Source of the DNA: Ichthyophis bannanicus | Taxonomy: Eukaryota; Chordata; Amphibia; Gymnophiona; Ichthyophiidae | Assembly: GCA_033557465.1 (NCBI GenBank) | Contig: CM066047.1 | Location: forward strand, 3,162,001-3,226,000 | Direction: 5' to 3' | DNA length: 64,000 nucleotides | Part shown: in pieces, positions 20,162 to 30,239 of the stretch | Numbering within the stretch: the first letter of the stretch is position 1 | Layout of the letters: every line of letters starts with the position of its first letter | Made by a program: the position numbers and the translations under genes | The notes under the pieces: model-generated | What the model was told of the DNA's origin: nothing | What the model saw: only the letters and a program-made list of their open reading frames with translations | Database searches by the model: none

Positions 20162-20452
20162 AAGAGAAAATATTTTTTCACTCAACACATAATCAAACCT
20201 CTGGAATTCATTACCGGAGGATGCAGTAAAAGCTGTTAGTGTAGCTGAGTTTAAAAAAAGGTTTGGACAAGTTCCTGGAGGAAAGGTCCATAAACCATTA
20301 TTAAAGGGGAACCAGGAAATCCACTGCTTGCCCCAATACAAGCATTGTGGAACCTGTATCTTTTGGGGAAACTGCCAGTATCCTGTTGGAAACAGGATAC
20401 TGAGCTTGATATACCTTGGTCTGACCCAATATGGCATATCTTATGTTCTTTC
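20162..20452 (+). mobile_element. CR1-A 3' end
   Basis: This matches the last coding segment and 3' UTR of CR1-A (compare 12046-12342): the KYFFT block, AACTGCCAGTATCC, CTGACCCAATATGGC and the TTATGTTCTT end. It is strongly 5'-truncated and in the same orientation as the host DIRS. Confidence 0.88.
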
Positions 20453-20942
20453 GCAGATGCCAGACCCTGCTCTTGTACCAGATCTGGAGTGTCAGACTCT
20501 TCAAGACAATCTGCAGGAGTCTCTCTATCACATCATTTGCTCTACCTATGATGCTTTTGACTCTACTGCCTGAACTACAGCTACATCCATCTTTGCTCGT
20601 TGCACGGTGTGGTTCTGAGTTTCCGGTCTCAAGGAAGATCTTCATGACTGGTTGGCAGATGCTCCCTGTCAGGGACATAGCCTATTCAGTTCTAAAGTAC
20701 AGGAACCTGTTTCAGAGGTGAAAGACCATCCCTCCACAGTGAAAGAACTTGCAGCCCAACCACCAGAACAAACTCAACAGTACCGCCATCATCTATACCT
20801 TCTGTGTAGGAGACCTTACCACTACCAATATTTTCAACAGTATTACCTTCAACAGCATTTTCAGTCTTATCCTAGACCTCCACCACAATGTCAGCCTGCA
20901 CCTGCTTATCCTCAGTGCCCCAGGCAGAGAGACAGGAAATAA
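20453..20942 (+). pseudogene. DIRS Gag-like protein, C-terminal part
   Basis: The Gag-like frame resumes after the CR1-A tail with PDPALVPDLECQTLQDN and passes to HDWLADAPCQGHS in a shifted frame. It ends in a Gln/Tyr/Pro-rich stretch (QYFQQYYLQQHFQSYPRPP) typical of the end of this protein. Stops and shifts are present near 20571 and 20650. Confidence 0.6.
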
Positions 20943-21167
20943 CTGGTCGTCACCTCAGCACAACCTTCCAAGGCGACTCCCAGTTTTTGACTATCTGCCT
21001 GTAGGAAGACAAGTCCAGCACTTCCTGAGCACCTTGCATGGCATCTCAGCATCATTTCTTCCAGTTACAAACTCAATTTCACGGCCGCTTCCCTCAAGCA
21101 TTACCCCCACCAAGCAGAATTCCTCCTCTCCATCTACCCATCCTGGAAGAGGAGATATCGGCTGTGA

Positions 21168-21320
21168 TCCACTGCTTGCCCCAATACAAGCATTGTAGAA
21201 ATTGTATATCTTTTTGGGAAACTGCTAGGTACTTGTGACCTGGATTGGCGACTGTTGGAAACAGGATACTAGGCTTGATGGACCTTGGTCTGATCCAGTA
21301 TGGCATATCTTATGTTCTTA
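21168..21320 (+). mobile_element. CR1-A 3' tail
   Basis: About 150 bases of the CR1-A 3' UTR (CCCAATACAAGCATTG ... TTATGTTCTTAT) interrupt the linker just before the DIRS reverse transcriptase. Confidence 0.88.
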
Positions 21321-22806
21321 TCTCCAATTGTGCAATCAAGACTGTTCTGGAATTGGAATGCAACCAGGACTTCTACTTTTACTTCTTTCTTATTTCCAAA
21401 AGATCTAGAGGCCTTTGCCCTATTCTCGACCTCTGCGAACTCAACCTCTCTCTCAAAAAAGAAAAATTCAAGATGGCATCCTTAGCCTCTATGCTATCCC
21501 TCTTGCGACAGGATGATTGGCTCGCCTCTCTAGACCTCAAGGATGCCTACACCCATATTCCCATTTATCCTCGTCATTAGAAGTACCTTTGCTTCTACTT
21601 CAAGTTAGATCATTACGAGTACAGGGTGCTACCCTTCAAACTCTCTTCAGTGCCAAGAGTCTTCATGAAGTGCTTGGAGGTTGCTGCGGCACACCTGCAC
21701 AAACAAGGTCTGTGTCTTTACCCTTATTTGGATTACTGGCTCATCACAGATCCCAACAAGGCCTCAACTCTGGCCTCTGTCCTCACAACTGTCTTGCTCT
21801 TGCAATAGCTCGGCTTCATCATCAACTTCCAAAAGTCCAAGTGCGAACCTCGTCAGATTTTGGACTTCATCGGAGCTCGCTTAAACACATCTCTAGTGCA
21901 ACCTTATCTTCCTCCAAGCAGAATAACCTCTTTGCAACAGCTCACCACTTGGATGCTGACTTCTCCATAGGCCTCCGTTTGCAATATCCTGTGTCTGTTA
22001 GGATACATGGCAGCCTCAGTACATGTAGTTCTGTTTGCACACCTTTATATGTGACCTCTCCGTGACACTTCAAACTCAACTGGAATCAGCAAACTTAGTC
22101 CCTTCACTGCCAGGTTTCTCTGTCTGGACCAAATTGTCAGTTGTGCCAGTCTCTTCAGTGGTGGACCCTTCTGTTCAGCCTGATGGTAGGGCATCCTTTT
22201 CTTCAACCACCACATCAACTTACTCTAATCACAAATGCCTCCCACCTGGGTTGGGGTGTTCATCTCATGTATCTCACGACTCAGGGTCATTGGTCCAACA
22301 AAGAGTCTTCTCTACACATCAACCTGCTGGAGATGCATGCAGTCTTCTATGCCCTTCAGGCCTTCTACTCTTGGATCAATGACAAGTCATTCCTTGTGCA
22401 AACTGACAATCATGTCACCATGTTTTACATCAACAAGCAGGGTGGCTCCAGTTCCCTTCGACTCCACTGCGAAGTCATCCACCTATGGCTCTCTGCCCAG
22501 TCCATCAGAGTCTTCCACTGCAACTTACCTTCCCAGATTCCACAACCACAACCATTACTCCCTCAGCTGATGGCTCAATCCCCACGAATAGTCTCTGGAT
22601 CCCTCGGTCCTCGTCCCTATCTTTCAGACCTGGGAAACACCCGAAGTAGATCTTTTTGCATCAGACAACAATGCCAAGTGTCCCCTCTACTGTTCCCTTC
22701 ATCCCAGCCTGGCCAGATGGGCAGCAGATGCCTTCCTCATCTCCTGGGCAGATCGCCCACTCTAAGCTTTTCTGCCATTTCCTCTCATTCCTTGCTCAAG
22801 GCCTGA
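21321..22806 (+). pseudogene. DIRS reverse transcriptase-RNase H
   Basis: The RT copies the DIRS RNA. Visible blocks: CPILDLCELN, LASLDLKDAYTHIPI (catalytic Asp), YEYRVLPFKLSS, and YLDYWLI where the family has YLDDWL, so the second catalytic Asp is replaced by Tyr. In-frame stops occur at 21578 and 21807. RNase H follows in another frame (22141-22806): LGWGVHLMYLTTQGHWS, HINLLEMHAVFYAL and VQTDNHVTMFYINKQGG, retaining the Glu and Asp residues. The first RNase H Asp appears changed (ITNASHLGWG where DAS is expected). It is inactive. Confidence 0.85.
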
Positions 22807-23026
22807 GTGGACAGAGCAACACTTATCCTCATCACCTCATGATGGCCCAGACAGATGTGGTACCCGCGTATCCTTGCCATGGCTCAGAATGGTCCCTGGC
22901 CTCTACCACTTCATCCTTTCCTTCTGATGCAGCAGGACAGTCACCTCCTCCACCCCAACCTACAATCTCTGGCTCTAACTGCTTGGTAAGTGACTGGCTT
23001 AGAATATCCTGCTCATTCCATGCCAG

Positions 23027-23960
23027 ATGATGTCCAAGTTATACTTCAAGAGTCCCAGTGCCCTTCAACATAGTACTCTTATGGCCTTAAATGGGCTCGT
23101 TTCTCTCATTGGGCTTTGTCACAGGGTTTGGACCCTGTCATGTGCTCCCGCAGCCATGTTCTCACTTCTCCACTTGTCTCAATCTGGACTGCAGACTTCA
23201 TTAGTTCATTTACATCTCTCTGCCATTGCTGCCTCCTATCGTCATGAGGACAGCAAATCAATTTCCATGCATTCTCTTGACACTCTCTTCATGAAGGGCC
23301 TCATGAACACTAAGCCTCCTCTGAAATCCCCTGCTCCAGCATGGGATCTCAATGTTGTCCTCTCAGTACTTATGGAATCTCCCTTTGAGCCCCTTGGGTC
23401 TGCTTCGCATCTTACTTAGAAAACTATTTCTCATCGCTATCACCTCTGCCAGATGCGTCAGCAAACTCCAAGCTCTTGCTGCGCTTTATCCTCCATACAC
23501 ACAATTACTTCATGATAAGGTACTAGTACGTACCCATCCTAAGGTTCTTTCAAGGATTGTCTCCAGTTTCCCCTCAACCAATCCATAGTGCTTTCATGCC
23601 TTTTTTCCAGAGGTACAGCCGAATTCTCCAGAGCAAGCGGTACATTCTTTGGATTGCAAATGAGCAAAGCAATCAAACAGGATCGTCAGTCTTCTAATCT
23701 TTTTGTCACTTTTAACCCAAACAATCCAGGCAGACCTGCCTCTAAGCAAACCATCTCCTCCTGGATAGCAGACTGTATTTCTTTCTGTTATCTTCAGGTG
23801 GTCCCCATCGCCTTTGTGTGACAGCTGCTATTCCTCTGCAGGATATCTGCAAAACTGCCACATTTTTATCTGTTCATAGCTTCACAAAACACTACAGCCT
23901 GGATTGTTCTTCAGCCACTGATTATGCCTTTGGCCAGGCTGTACTGTGGTACCTCTTTGC
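23027..23960 (+). pseudogene. DIRS tyrosine recombinase
   Basis: This recombinase would insert circular DIRS DNA. The N-terminal part reads PAWDLNVVLSVLMESPFEPLG. After a stop near 23419 the frame shifts to LFLIAITSARCVSKLQAL, which holds the first catalytic Arg. Then come NNPGRPASKQTISSWIADC and, in degraded frames, the segment where the His-x-x-Arg and Tyr should lie. I cannot find an intact His-x-x-Arg box here. Copy 2 on the minus strand (41321-42156) keeps that part better. Confidence 0.75.
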
Positions 23961-24078
23961 CTAAACTCTCCCCCTCCCAGCTTTCCTCCAGGCTGCACAT
24001 ATTGATGAACTTTCAAGCAGCCCTCAGCTTTGGACTCGCCCAGAGTGTGCCTGCATCCCCATGCTTGTATCTGGAGAT

Positions 24079-24450
24079 AGCATAGTTGCTTCCCGTAATG
24101 GGGGTTCTCTGTATCCAGCAGGGGTGTGCAGCCACACTCACTCCTCATGAAGAACATACAACTCTCTTGCCATCTCTACAATCATTCTACTGAAAACAAG
24201 AGACAACAACTGATATGTTGCAATTGCTTCACTTCTGCTTCTTTTTGAATCTTCCTTGCTTTACTTCTGGTGGCATGCTCTGAGCATCTTTTAACGCTGC
24301 ACTTGCCTGCTTTGAAACCAACTGAGGCAGCTCAAAGCAGGGTGGCAAGGCAGGAACACACAGGTGCTGTTGGCAGACAGCTTCTAGAGTGTGTCTGCAT
24401 ACCCTAGCTGTATATGGAGAACCCCCATTACAGGCAAGCAACTATGCTAT
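24079..24450 (+). repeat. Inverted repeat at the DIRS right end
   Basis: Sequence 24079-24150 (TAGCATAGTTGCTTCCCGTAA..., including TTCTCTGTATCCAGCAGG) recurs as its reverse complement at about 24375-24450 with mismatches. The intervening 220 bases are non-coding. DIRS elements carry such inverted and complementary end repeats. Confidence 0.8.
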
Positions 24451-24929
24451 ATTTACAACTTAGAAGAGATTCAAAAGCTGCCCGAAGTGTATACGGATTG
24501 GGCTATTTAGATAATGGCTGAAAATCTTTGCTGTCCAGATATCTGTAGCTACTGACCACAAACATGGATATTCAGTGGCAACTGCTGTCCAGATAGTGTC
24601 ACTGAATCTCCTGCATGTTTTGCCCATGGCGGCTGGTAGTCTCAGAGACCGCTGTCCACTGTAGGTAGGCTGAATATTCACCCATATATACATCCTTTTC
24701 CTCTGCCCTTACTGGTGAGTTTTCAAAACAAAAGTATTCTTGTACTTCCATTTTACCAATGACTCCACAGAATTCATGTGCTTTGCCATGCACAAGTTTA
24801 TATGCTCCTACATGTGTTTTCAAAAATAGATACATAAATTTAAACCCCCTCCTAAGTCTGCCCCTGAAAATATCTGCATTCCATTTGGGTAGTTATAGAT
24901 GCACAGGCTGTGTACCTGTAATGACCTTT
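24451..24929. other. Unassigned sequence
   Basis: No coding frame or repeat partner within the window could be recognised. The wording near 24480-24640 (TGTCCAGATA, ATATTCAGTGGC) suggests an old DNA-transposon derivative, without proof. Confidence 0.25.
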
Positions 24930-25250
24930 CAAATACGTTTTCATGGAAACGGTGGTGGATGCCTGGAAAGCCCTCCTGATGGAGTGACAGAATTCAAAAT
25001 GGCATGGAACAGATACAGAGGATCCCTAGATAGCAAGAGGATGGAATCAAAACAAACCTATAGTAAATATCTTTTATACTTCAACAAACGGAGAGGGAGA
25101 CTGGCACGGAGAGGCAAGTACAACCCTAAACAAAGGCATAGTGGAGCCTGATCAGCACAGAGAAGCAGGCACTATCACTCTGGTCACCTTACTGGGCAGA
25201 CTAAGTGGATCATACTGGCCTTTATCTGCCAACATCTACCTTTACGTGCT
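24930..25250 (+). mobile_element. CR1-C 3' end
   Basis: This matches the C-terminus of CR1-C ORF2 (GTGGTGGATGCCTGG, then the tail that ends WDKHSGSLYSNR in the intact copy) and the 3' UTR (CTGGCCTTTATCTGCC). It is diverged and 5'-truncated. Confidence 0.7.
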
Positions 25251-25321
25251 TATTGAATGAGCAATATTATAAGCACTTCTTTCTGCTCAAAAATCTCTGC
25301 TTTATGCATATAGTGTGGATT

Positions 25322-25557
25322 GGAGTGGAGGAGTAGCCTAGTGGTTAGAGCACTGGCTTGGGAACAAAAGACCAGGGTTTGATTCCCACTAGCACTCCTT
25401 GTGGTCTTGGGCAAGTCACTTAACCCTCCATTGCTCAGAAAATTCCAAGTTATCAATGTCCCTGTTTAATGTACATTTACCAAGTTTAAGTTGCAATGTA
25501 AACCACTTTGATTGAAATGATAAAGCGGTATCAAAAAATCTGTAAAATAAATAAAAG
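25322..25557 (+). mobile_element. tRNA-headed SINE, short form
   Basis: Head: TAGCCTAGTGGTTAGAGCA (A-box side) and GGTTTGATTCCCAC (B box). Core: GTCTTGGGCAAGTCACTTAA, the MIR/CORE motif. Tail: TTTGATTGAAATGATAAAGC, then AAATAAATAAAA. It lacks the second tRNA-like module of the long form at 1932, 28411 and 50902. Confidence 0.9.
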
Positions 25558-25737
25558 TGGTTCCTAAAATTAGCCCCTTAGCACAAAATTTCAAAACCAA
25601 GGAATTACATGATTAACCTCCAATGCAAGCCACATAAGTCCTTTGATTATCAACCGCATATTTGTTTTTGCGCTGCTGTAAAAGTATGATGTTATCCTCC
25701 TTCCAGAAGCTTCTCTAGGAAAGGCATAAAATGGGTA

Positions 25738-26262
25738 AATGAGCTCAATGCCATACCTAGGCCTGTGTGGGTGGTGCAGCCGCACAGGGTGCAAAATAAT
25801 AGGGTTGCCGACCACTGGCCTCAGCTTCTCCCACGCTGCCTGCCTGGCCTGTCCTTGCCTCGCCATCACTTTTCCTGTTCCCTCGCTGGCACGGACCTCC
25901 AATTTAAAAAAGAAATGCGGGTCTTTGCAACTCCATATTTGCTTGGCTGGTCTGGTCCCTCCCTCTTCTGACGCGAGCATGCAAGCATGGAGTCAGAAAG
26001 ACCCACTTTTTTTTTAAATTGGAGGTCTGCTGCCACCAAGGGAACAGGAAGAGTGGCAGTGGGGTAAGGGCAGGTTGGGCTGGCAGTGCGGGGGAGGCGG
26101 GGACACAGCTGGACATGAAGAGGTCGGGTATGATGGGGAGATGCTGGGCATGGGGGGGGGGGGGGGGATGGAGCAAATGAAAAAAGTCATGTCATTGTGG
26201 AGGCGCCAGGTTTGCAAGTTGCACAGGGTGCATTTATGGCTTGCTACGACCCTGAACGAGCT
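25738..26262. repeat. Foldback (palindromic) element, copy 1
   Basis: Inner arms CCTCCAATTTAAAAAAGAAA near 25889 and its complement near 26012-26030 face each other. Outer arms around GCACAGGGTGCA recur at 25783 and 26221. The segment resembles 33497-34080 in content and order. No coding frame. Probably a non-autonomous DNA transposon. Confidence 0.6.
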
Positions 26263-26764
26263 TACTCAGTGTACCTTTTAAATAACCTTTTAAAATAAAT
26301 ATGATTAAAGACCTAACAGGAAACGCAGAAGAATAGTAGCACTTGCTCCCTGAGCAATCTTAATTCGTTGAGGATGCTGGTATACGTAATGGTGTTTGAT
26401 CAATGCTTGCAAATCTCCTTTGCTCAAGGTGACGCTTTTCTTATTAAAAGGAAAAAGCTTCTAACACTCAGGATAGAGCTAATGGGAACATTTCTGAGAA
26501 ACTGAAGTTGCGGCCTCACCACATTAGCAATAAAATTTGTTGCCTGTAGTAATTATGGTTGAGAGTGCAATATGAATTATTTGGCAGAACTACCTTCCTT
26601 GCTGTGTCTTGTTTTATTAAACTAAACAAATCATTGGTGTCTCATTGCTTCAACTTCAAAAGCCATGGTCAGCAAGCAACTCCATGAAACCTTTTTAATG
26701 ACTCATAATTTACTATTAAATAATAAATAAGTGATGTTTTGCTGTTTTAATGATATGCATAATT
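26263..26764. other. Unassigned AT-rich sequence
   Basis: No frame, repeat partner or structure stands out. Confidence 0.3.
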
Positions 26765-27230
26765 AAGAACATAAGAACATAAGAACATAAGAAATGCCAT
26801 ACTGGGTCAGACCGAGGTCCATCAAGCCCAGTATCCTGTTTCCAACAGTGGCCAATCTAGGTCATACGTACCTAGCAGTTTCCCCAAAAGACACAGGTTC
26901 TGCAGTGCTTGTACTAGGTCAAGCATTGATATCCTGGGTCCCTTTTTAATAGTGGTTTATGGACCTTTCCTCCAGGAACTTGTCCAAACCTTTTTTTAAA
27001 CCCAGCTATACTAACAGCCCTTACTACATCCTCCGGTAACAGATTCCAGAGTTTGATTACACGTTGAGTGAAGAAATATTTTCTCTTATTTGTCTTAAAT
27101 AGTTTACCCTGTAGCTTCATTACATGTCCCCTAGTCCTTCTATATTCTGATAGCGTAAACAATTGATCCACGTTTATCCGTTCCACTCCATTCATTACAG
27201 TCCAGAGTTTCTTCTCATATCCAATTATGC
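26765..27230 (-). mobile_element. CR1-A 3' end
   Basis: Starts with the terminal octamer repeats (AAGAACAT three times) and continues through the 3' UTR (CATACTGGGTCAGACC). The C-terminal coding segment is open for about 100 codons on the minus strand ([18 protein letters not shown]). 5'-truncated. Confidence 0.9.
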
Positions 27231-27309
27231 ACACTACTGTTCATGTACATTAAAAACTGAAATGCAGCTGAAACGTTATAGATGTAATGCAGTGCAAAAG
27301 CTCTTTATG

Positions 27310-27482
27310 TGTAGTCAGTGGTATAGTCAGGATGGATTTTATGGTGAGGCCTGGGGTTAACATGGGTGGGCAATAGTGCAAATGTTGATATCGCCTCTAA
27401 TTCTTCTCTCATTGGTCTACTCATCTGCTAATGACTGGGTGCAAAGTGGAAGTGCAAGGCCCACCCATGGCTACACCTTTGG
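27310..27482. mobile_element. Small DNA-transposon derivative (hAT-like?)
   Basis: The ends AGTGGTATAGTCAGGATGG and CCCACCCATGGCTACACC are roughly complementary, as in the short hAT-type repeats whose ends read GTGGCGTAGCCA. No coding capacity. The superfamily assignment is inference. Confidence 0.4.
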
Positions 27483-28029
27483 TTTTATTGCAGTTCAGTT
27501 ATATTTTGTTTATATTCTTTTCCTTTCTTCAAGTACTCAGATTATGTTATTCTGATATTGTAAGAACTTGCAGAGAATTTTCAATAGAGGACATAGGCAT
27601 CAGAAAGGGGTAGGCCACAGGTGCCCTGGCACCACCAAAGCTTTGCTGCTGAAATCGACGCCTCCCCTATTTCAGTCCACGGGGATCTGTTCTCCCACAG
27701 GCAGAAGTAGGGGAAGACTGGCAATCACGACCAGGTAAGCAGCAGGCTGCCCCCAGGGAGTGCTATGATCACGGCACAGATCCCTCCTGTCTGCCCACGG
27801 GAAATTGGATCCCTGTGGACAGACAGGAGGGGAAAGGCTGGCAATTGCATGGGGTTTAGCTGCTGCCCCTCCCCCCCATGGAAAACGGCATTCTGGCGCC
27901 TCAGATAGAGGATAATGAATATTGTGCCTCATCTCCTAGTACACCTGAATGTAACTTACCTTGATCTACTCCTGAAAAAGGCTTGAGCTAAATTTAAAAT
28001 CAAGTAGTTCCACCCACATAAGACATTAA
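27483..28029. other. Unassigned, GC-rich centre
   Basis: The section 27590-27930 is GC-rich and contains loosely inverted motifs (CACGGGGATCTGTTCTCCC and GGGAAATTGGATCCCTGTGG). It may be a further DNA-transposon remnant. No coding frame is supported. Confidence 0.25.
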
Positions 28030-28088
28030 AAAACAGACTAGATGGACCATGCTGGTCTTTATCTGCCATCATATACTATGTTACTATG
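28030..28088 (+). mobile_element. CR1-C terminal tail
   Basis: AGACTAGATGGACCATGCTGG followed by TATCTGCCATCA and TATGTTACTATG is the last part of the CR1-C 3' UTR (reverse complement of about 45455-45515). Confidence 0.85.
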
Positions 28089-28139
28089 ACCATTTTAAGC
28101 ATTTTAGAACAATTAGAAATCTGATATAGTACCATTATG

Positions 28140-28740
28140 AATCTAACATCAAGCTCTATTTTTTCACTTGACGTATAATCAAACTCTGGAATTTGTTACT
28201 GGAGGATGTAGTAAAAATTGCTAGTGTAGATGGGTTTAAAAAAGGTTTGGACAAATTCCTGGAAAAAAGACATTAAACCATTATTAAAGAGGACCAGGAA
28301 AATCCACTGCTTCCCCCTGGGATAAGCAGCATAGAATCTGTGTACCGTTATAGGAACACGACAGGTATTTGTGACCTGGATTGGCCACTGTTAGAAACAG
28401 GATACTGGACTTATTTATTTATTTAGACAGTTTTGTATACCGCCTTATCCTTCAATCAAAGCGGTCACAACACAATTGGGGGATACATTTAACATGTGGG
28501 GATATGAGACACATACACTAATACTTACAGGGAACATGGGCAATGGAGGGTTAAGTGGCTTGCCCAAGACCACAAAGAGCATCTGTGGGACTAGAAACCC
28601 CAGTCCTTCTGGCCCAAGGTTGCTGTCCTCTAGTGGGATTTGAACCTCCGACCTTCCGGCCTGAAGTACCTTGCCCCAACCACTAGGCTACTCCTCCCTA
28701 TTGAATGGACCCTTGGTCTGACCCAGTACGGCATATTATT
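28140..28740 (+). mobile_element. CR1-A 3' end carrying a SINE
   Basis: The CR1-A C-terminal block and 3' UTR are recognisable (AAACTCTGGAATTTG, GATTGGCCACTGTTAG). They are interrupted at 28411-28698 by a minus-strand SINE, after which CCTTGGTCTGACCCAG completes the tail. Confidence 0.85.
28411..28698 (-). mobile_element. tRNA-headed SINE, long form
   Basis: Same structure as 1932-2235, including the duplicated tRNA-like module. Its 3' tail differs, however, reading on the minus strand TTTGATTGAAGGATAAGGCG, which is the same type of end as the L2-clade LINE at 59392. It inserted into a CR1-A tail. Confidence 0.9.
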
Positions 28741-28741
28741 A

Positions 28742-28992
28742 TGACTTTCATACTTTGGACACATCATGTGAAGAGACAGATAGTTAGAGAAAAACATCAT
28801 GCTTGGCAAGACTGAAGGTCAGTGCAAAAGAGGAAGACTGGCAATGCGATGGATTAATACAATAGTGACAATGTTGGATGCCACTCTATCAACAATAAAC
28901 CCTCTGACTGAAGACTAAACACTGTTTAGAGCAACTCTCCAAGAGGTTGTCACTACTCAACATTGCCTTGATGGCACTTAACAACTCCAGAT
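28742..28992 (+). mobile_element. BovB-like LINE 3' fragment
   Basis: Encodes remnants of the SYFGHIMRR block and the downstream UTR, ending CCTTGATGGCACTTAACAAC, matching 3990-4181 plus the tail at 12680-12735. More diverged than the 765 copy. Confidence 0.85.
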
Positions 28993-29395
28993 TCTGGGAG
29001 ACTCAGCATCCAAATGGAAGATAAAATTTAATGTGGACAAATGAATAGAGAAGTACAACCAAATTAAAGCTGCATGATGCTAGGCTCTACATCAGGAGTT
29101 GCCAATCAGCAAAAGGATTTAGGCATCATTGTGGACAAAGCATTGAAATCGTCTGCTTAGTGTGCAGCAGTGGTCAAAAAAAGCAAACGGGATGTTAGAA
29201 ATATTAGGAAAGGAATAGAAAATAAAACTAAGAATATTATAATACCTCCTTATTGCTCTATGGTGCAGTTGCATTTTGTATATTGTATCACTGCATCTCC
29301 AAAATGTTAAGAGTAGAATTAGAAAAGATATAGAAAAGGGTGACCAAAATGATAAGGAGGATTGAACAACTCTCCTATGAGGAAAGACAAAAGAA

Positions 29396-30163
29396 GTGGA
29401 GGTGGCGAGGCTGAGGAGCATTCAAGACAGTGAGAACTACATTGATGAGATGCTTCATGAAACATCCAAGCTCTCTAGCAGAGGAGAAGATGGGTGCCAA
29501 CAGAATGACGAAGGTTGCACACAAGTCACCAGGGTCTGCAGAATCACCCATCCAACTTCTCCAGCCCTTGAATTGGAGAACCATTATGCAGCCCTGGAAG
29601 TGGAGGAGGTGAAAGTATCCCTGGAAAGGGAAGAACCAGAGCTCAAGTACCCCAAAGTTGCAGAATCAGTGACCACAAGGAAGCGAAGGGTAGTGGTGGT
29701 TGGTGACTCTATTCTGAGGGGTACTGAGGCGTCCATCTGCCAACCAGACTTGATGTCCAGAGAGGTATGCTGTCTGCCTGGTGCCAAAATCCAAGATGTC
29801 ATGGAGAGTTTGTCGAGACTCATCAAGCCCACTGACTATTACCCAATGTTGCTAATCCATGTCGGAACAAATGATACTGCCAGGTATCCCTCTGAGCATA
29901 TCAAAAGTGACTTCATGGCTCCAGAGGGTGAAGCAGTTAGGTGCACAGGTGGTGTTCTCTTCAAATCTCCCTGTTGAGGGTAAAGGCCAAGGCAGAGAGG
30001 CTCGCATGGCTGCGTGGATGGTGTAATTGAGAGCATTTTGGTTTCCTAGACCATGGGATGCTGTTCCAAGGGTTGCAGAGCAGAGATGGCATCCATCTGT
30101 CCAAGAAAAGTCAACGCGTCTTCAGTAGTAGACTGGCTAATCTACTGAAGAAAGCTTTAAACT
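29396..30163 (+). pseudogene. CR1-B ORF1 with esterase domain
   Basis: The open frame starts at 29396 and runs 193 codons: an N-terminal charged, probably helical segment (EVARLRSIQDSENY), then the esterase with VVVVGDSILRG and HVGTNDTAR. A 5-base deletion near 29925 relative to copy 1 shifts the frame. The remaining part with DGIHLSKKSQ is still readable to about 30163. A second gap near 30005 removes a few codons. The function would be the same accessory esterase as in copy 1. Confidence 0.85.
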
Positions 30164-30239
30164 AGATTCGTTGGGGATGGGTGAAGAAAGCCCCTAGGTA
30201 ACCGAAAGCCCCGAGGTAAGTGATGCATTAAATACCTTT

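Larger units (their letters stand above)
17120..24450 (+). mobile_element. DIRS-type retrotransposon, copy 1
   Basis: A DIRS element integrates with a tyrosine recombinase instead of an integrase. The order Gag-like protein, RT, RNase H, tyrosine recombinase is visible. The left end (17120, TTCTCCGGACACAAGCAGG) resembles the right inner repeat near 24105 (TTCTCTGTATCCAGCAGG), and the right end carries an inverted repeat pair. Later insertions (Penelope plus CR1-A at about 19150-20452, CR1-A at 21168-21320) enlarge it. All genes are broken. Confidence 0.85.

Noticed and set aside
25322..25400. tRNA gene
   Set aside because: A- and B-box-like motifs belong to the SINE head. There is no full cloverleaf, and a CORE body and tail follow.
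29119..29421. Minus-strand open frame in the 29.1-29.4 kb region
   Set aside because: The plus strand here is a diverged CR1-A-like coding segment; the minus frame is its shadow.
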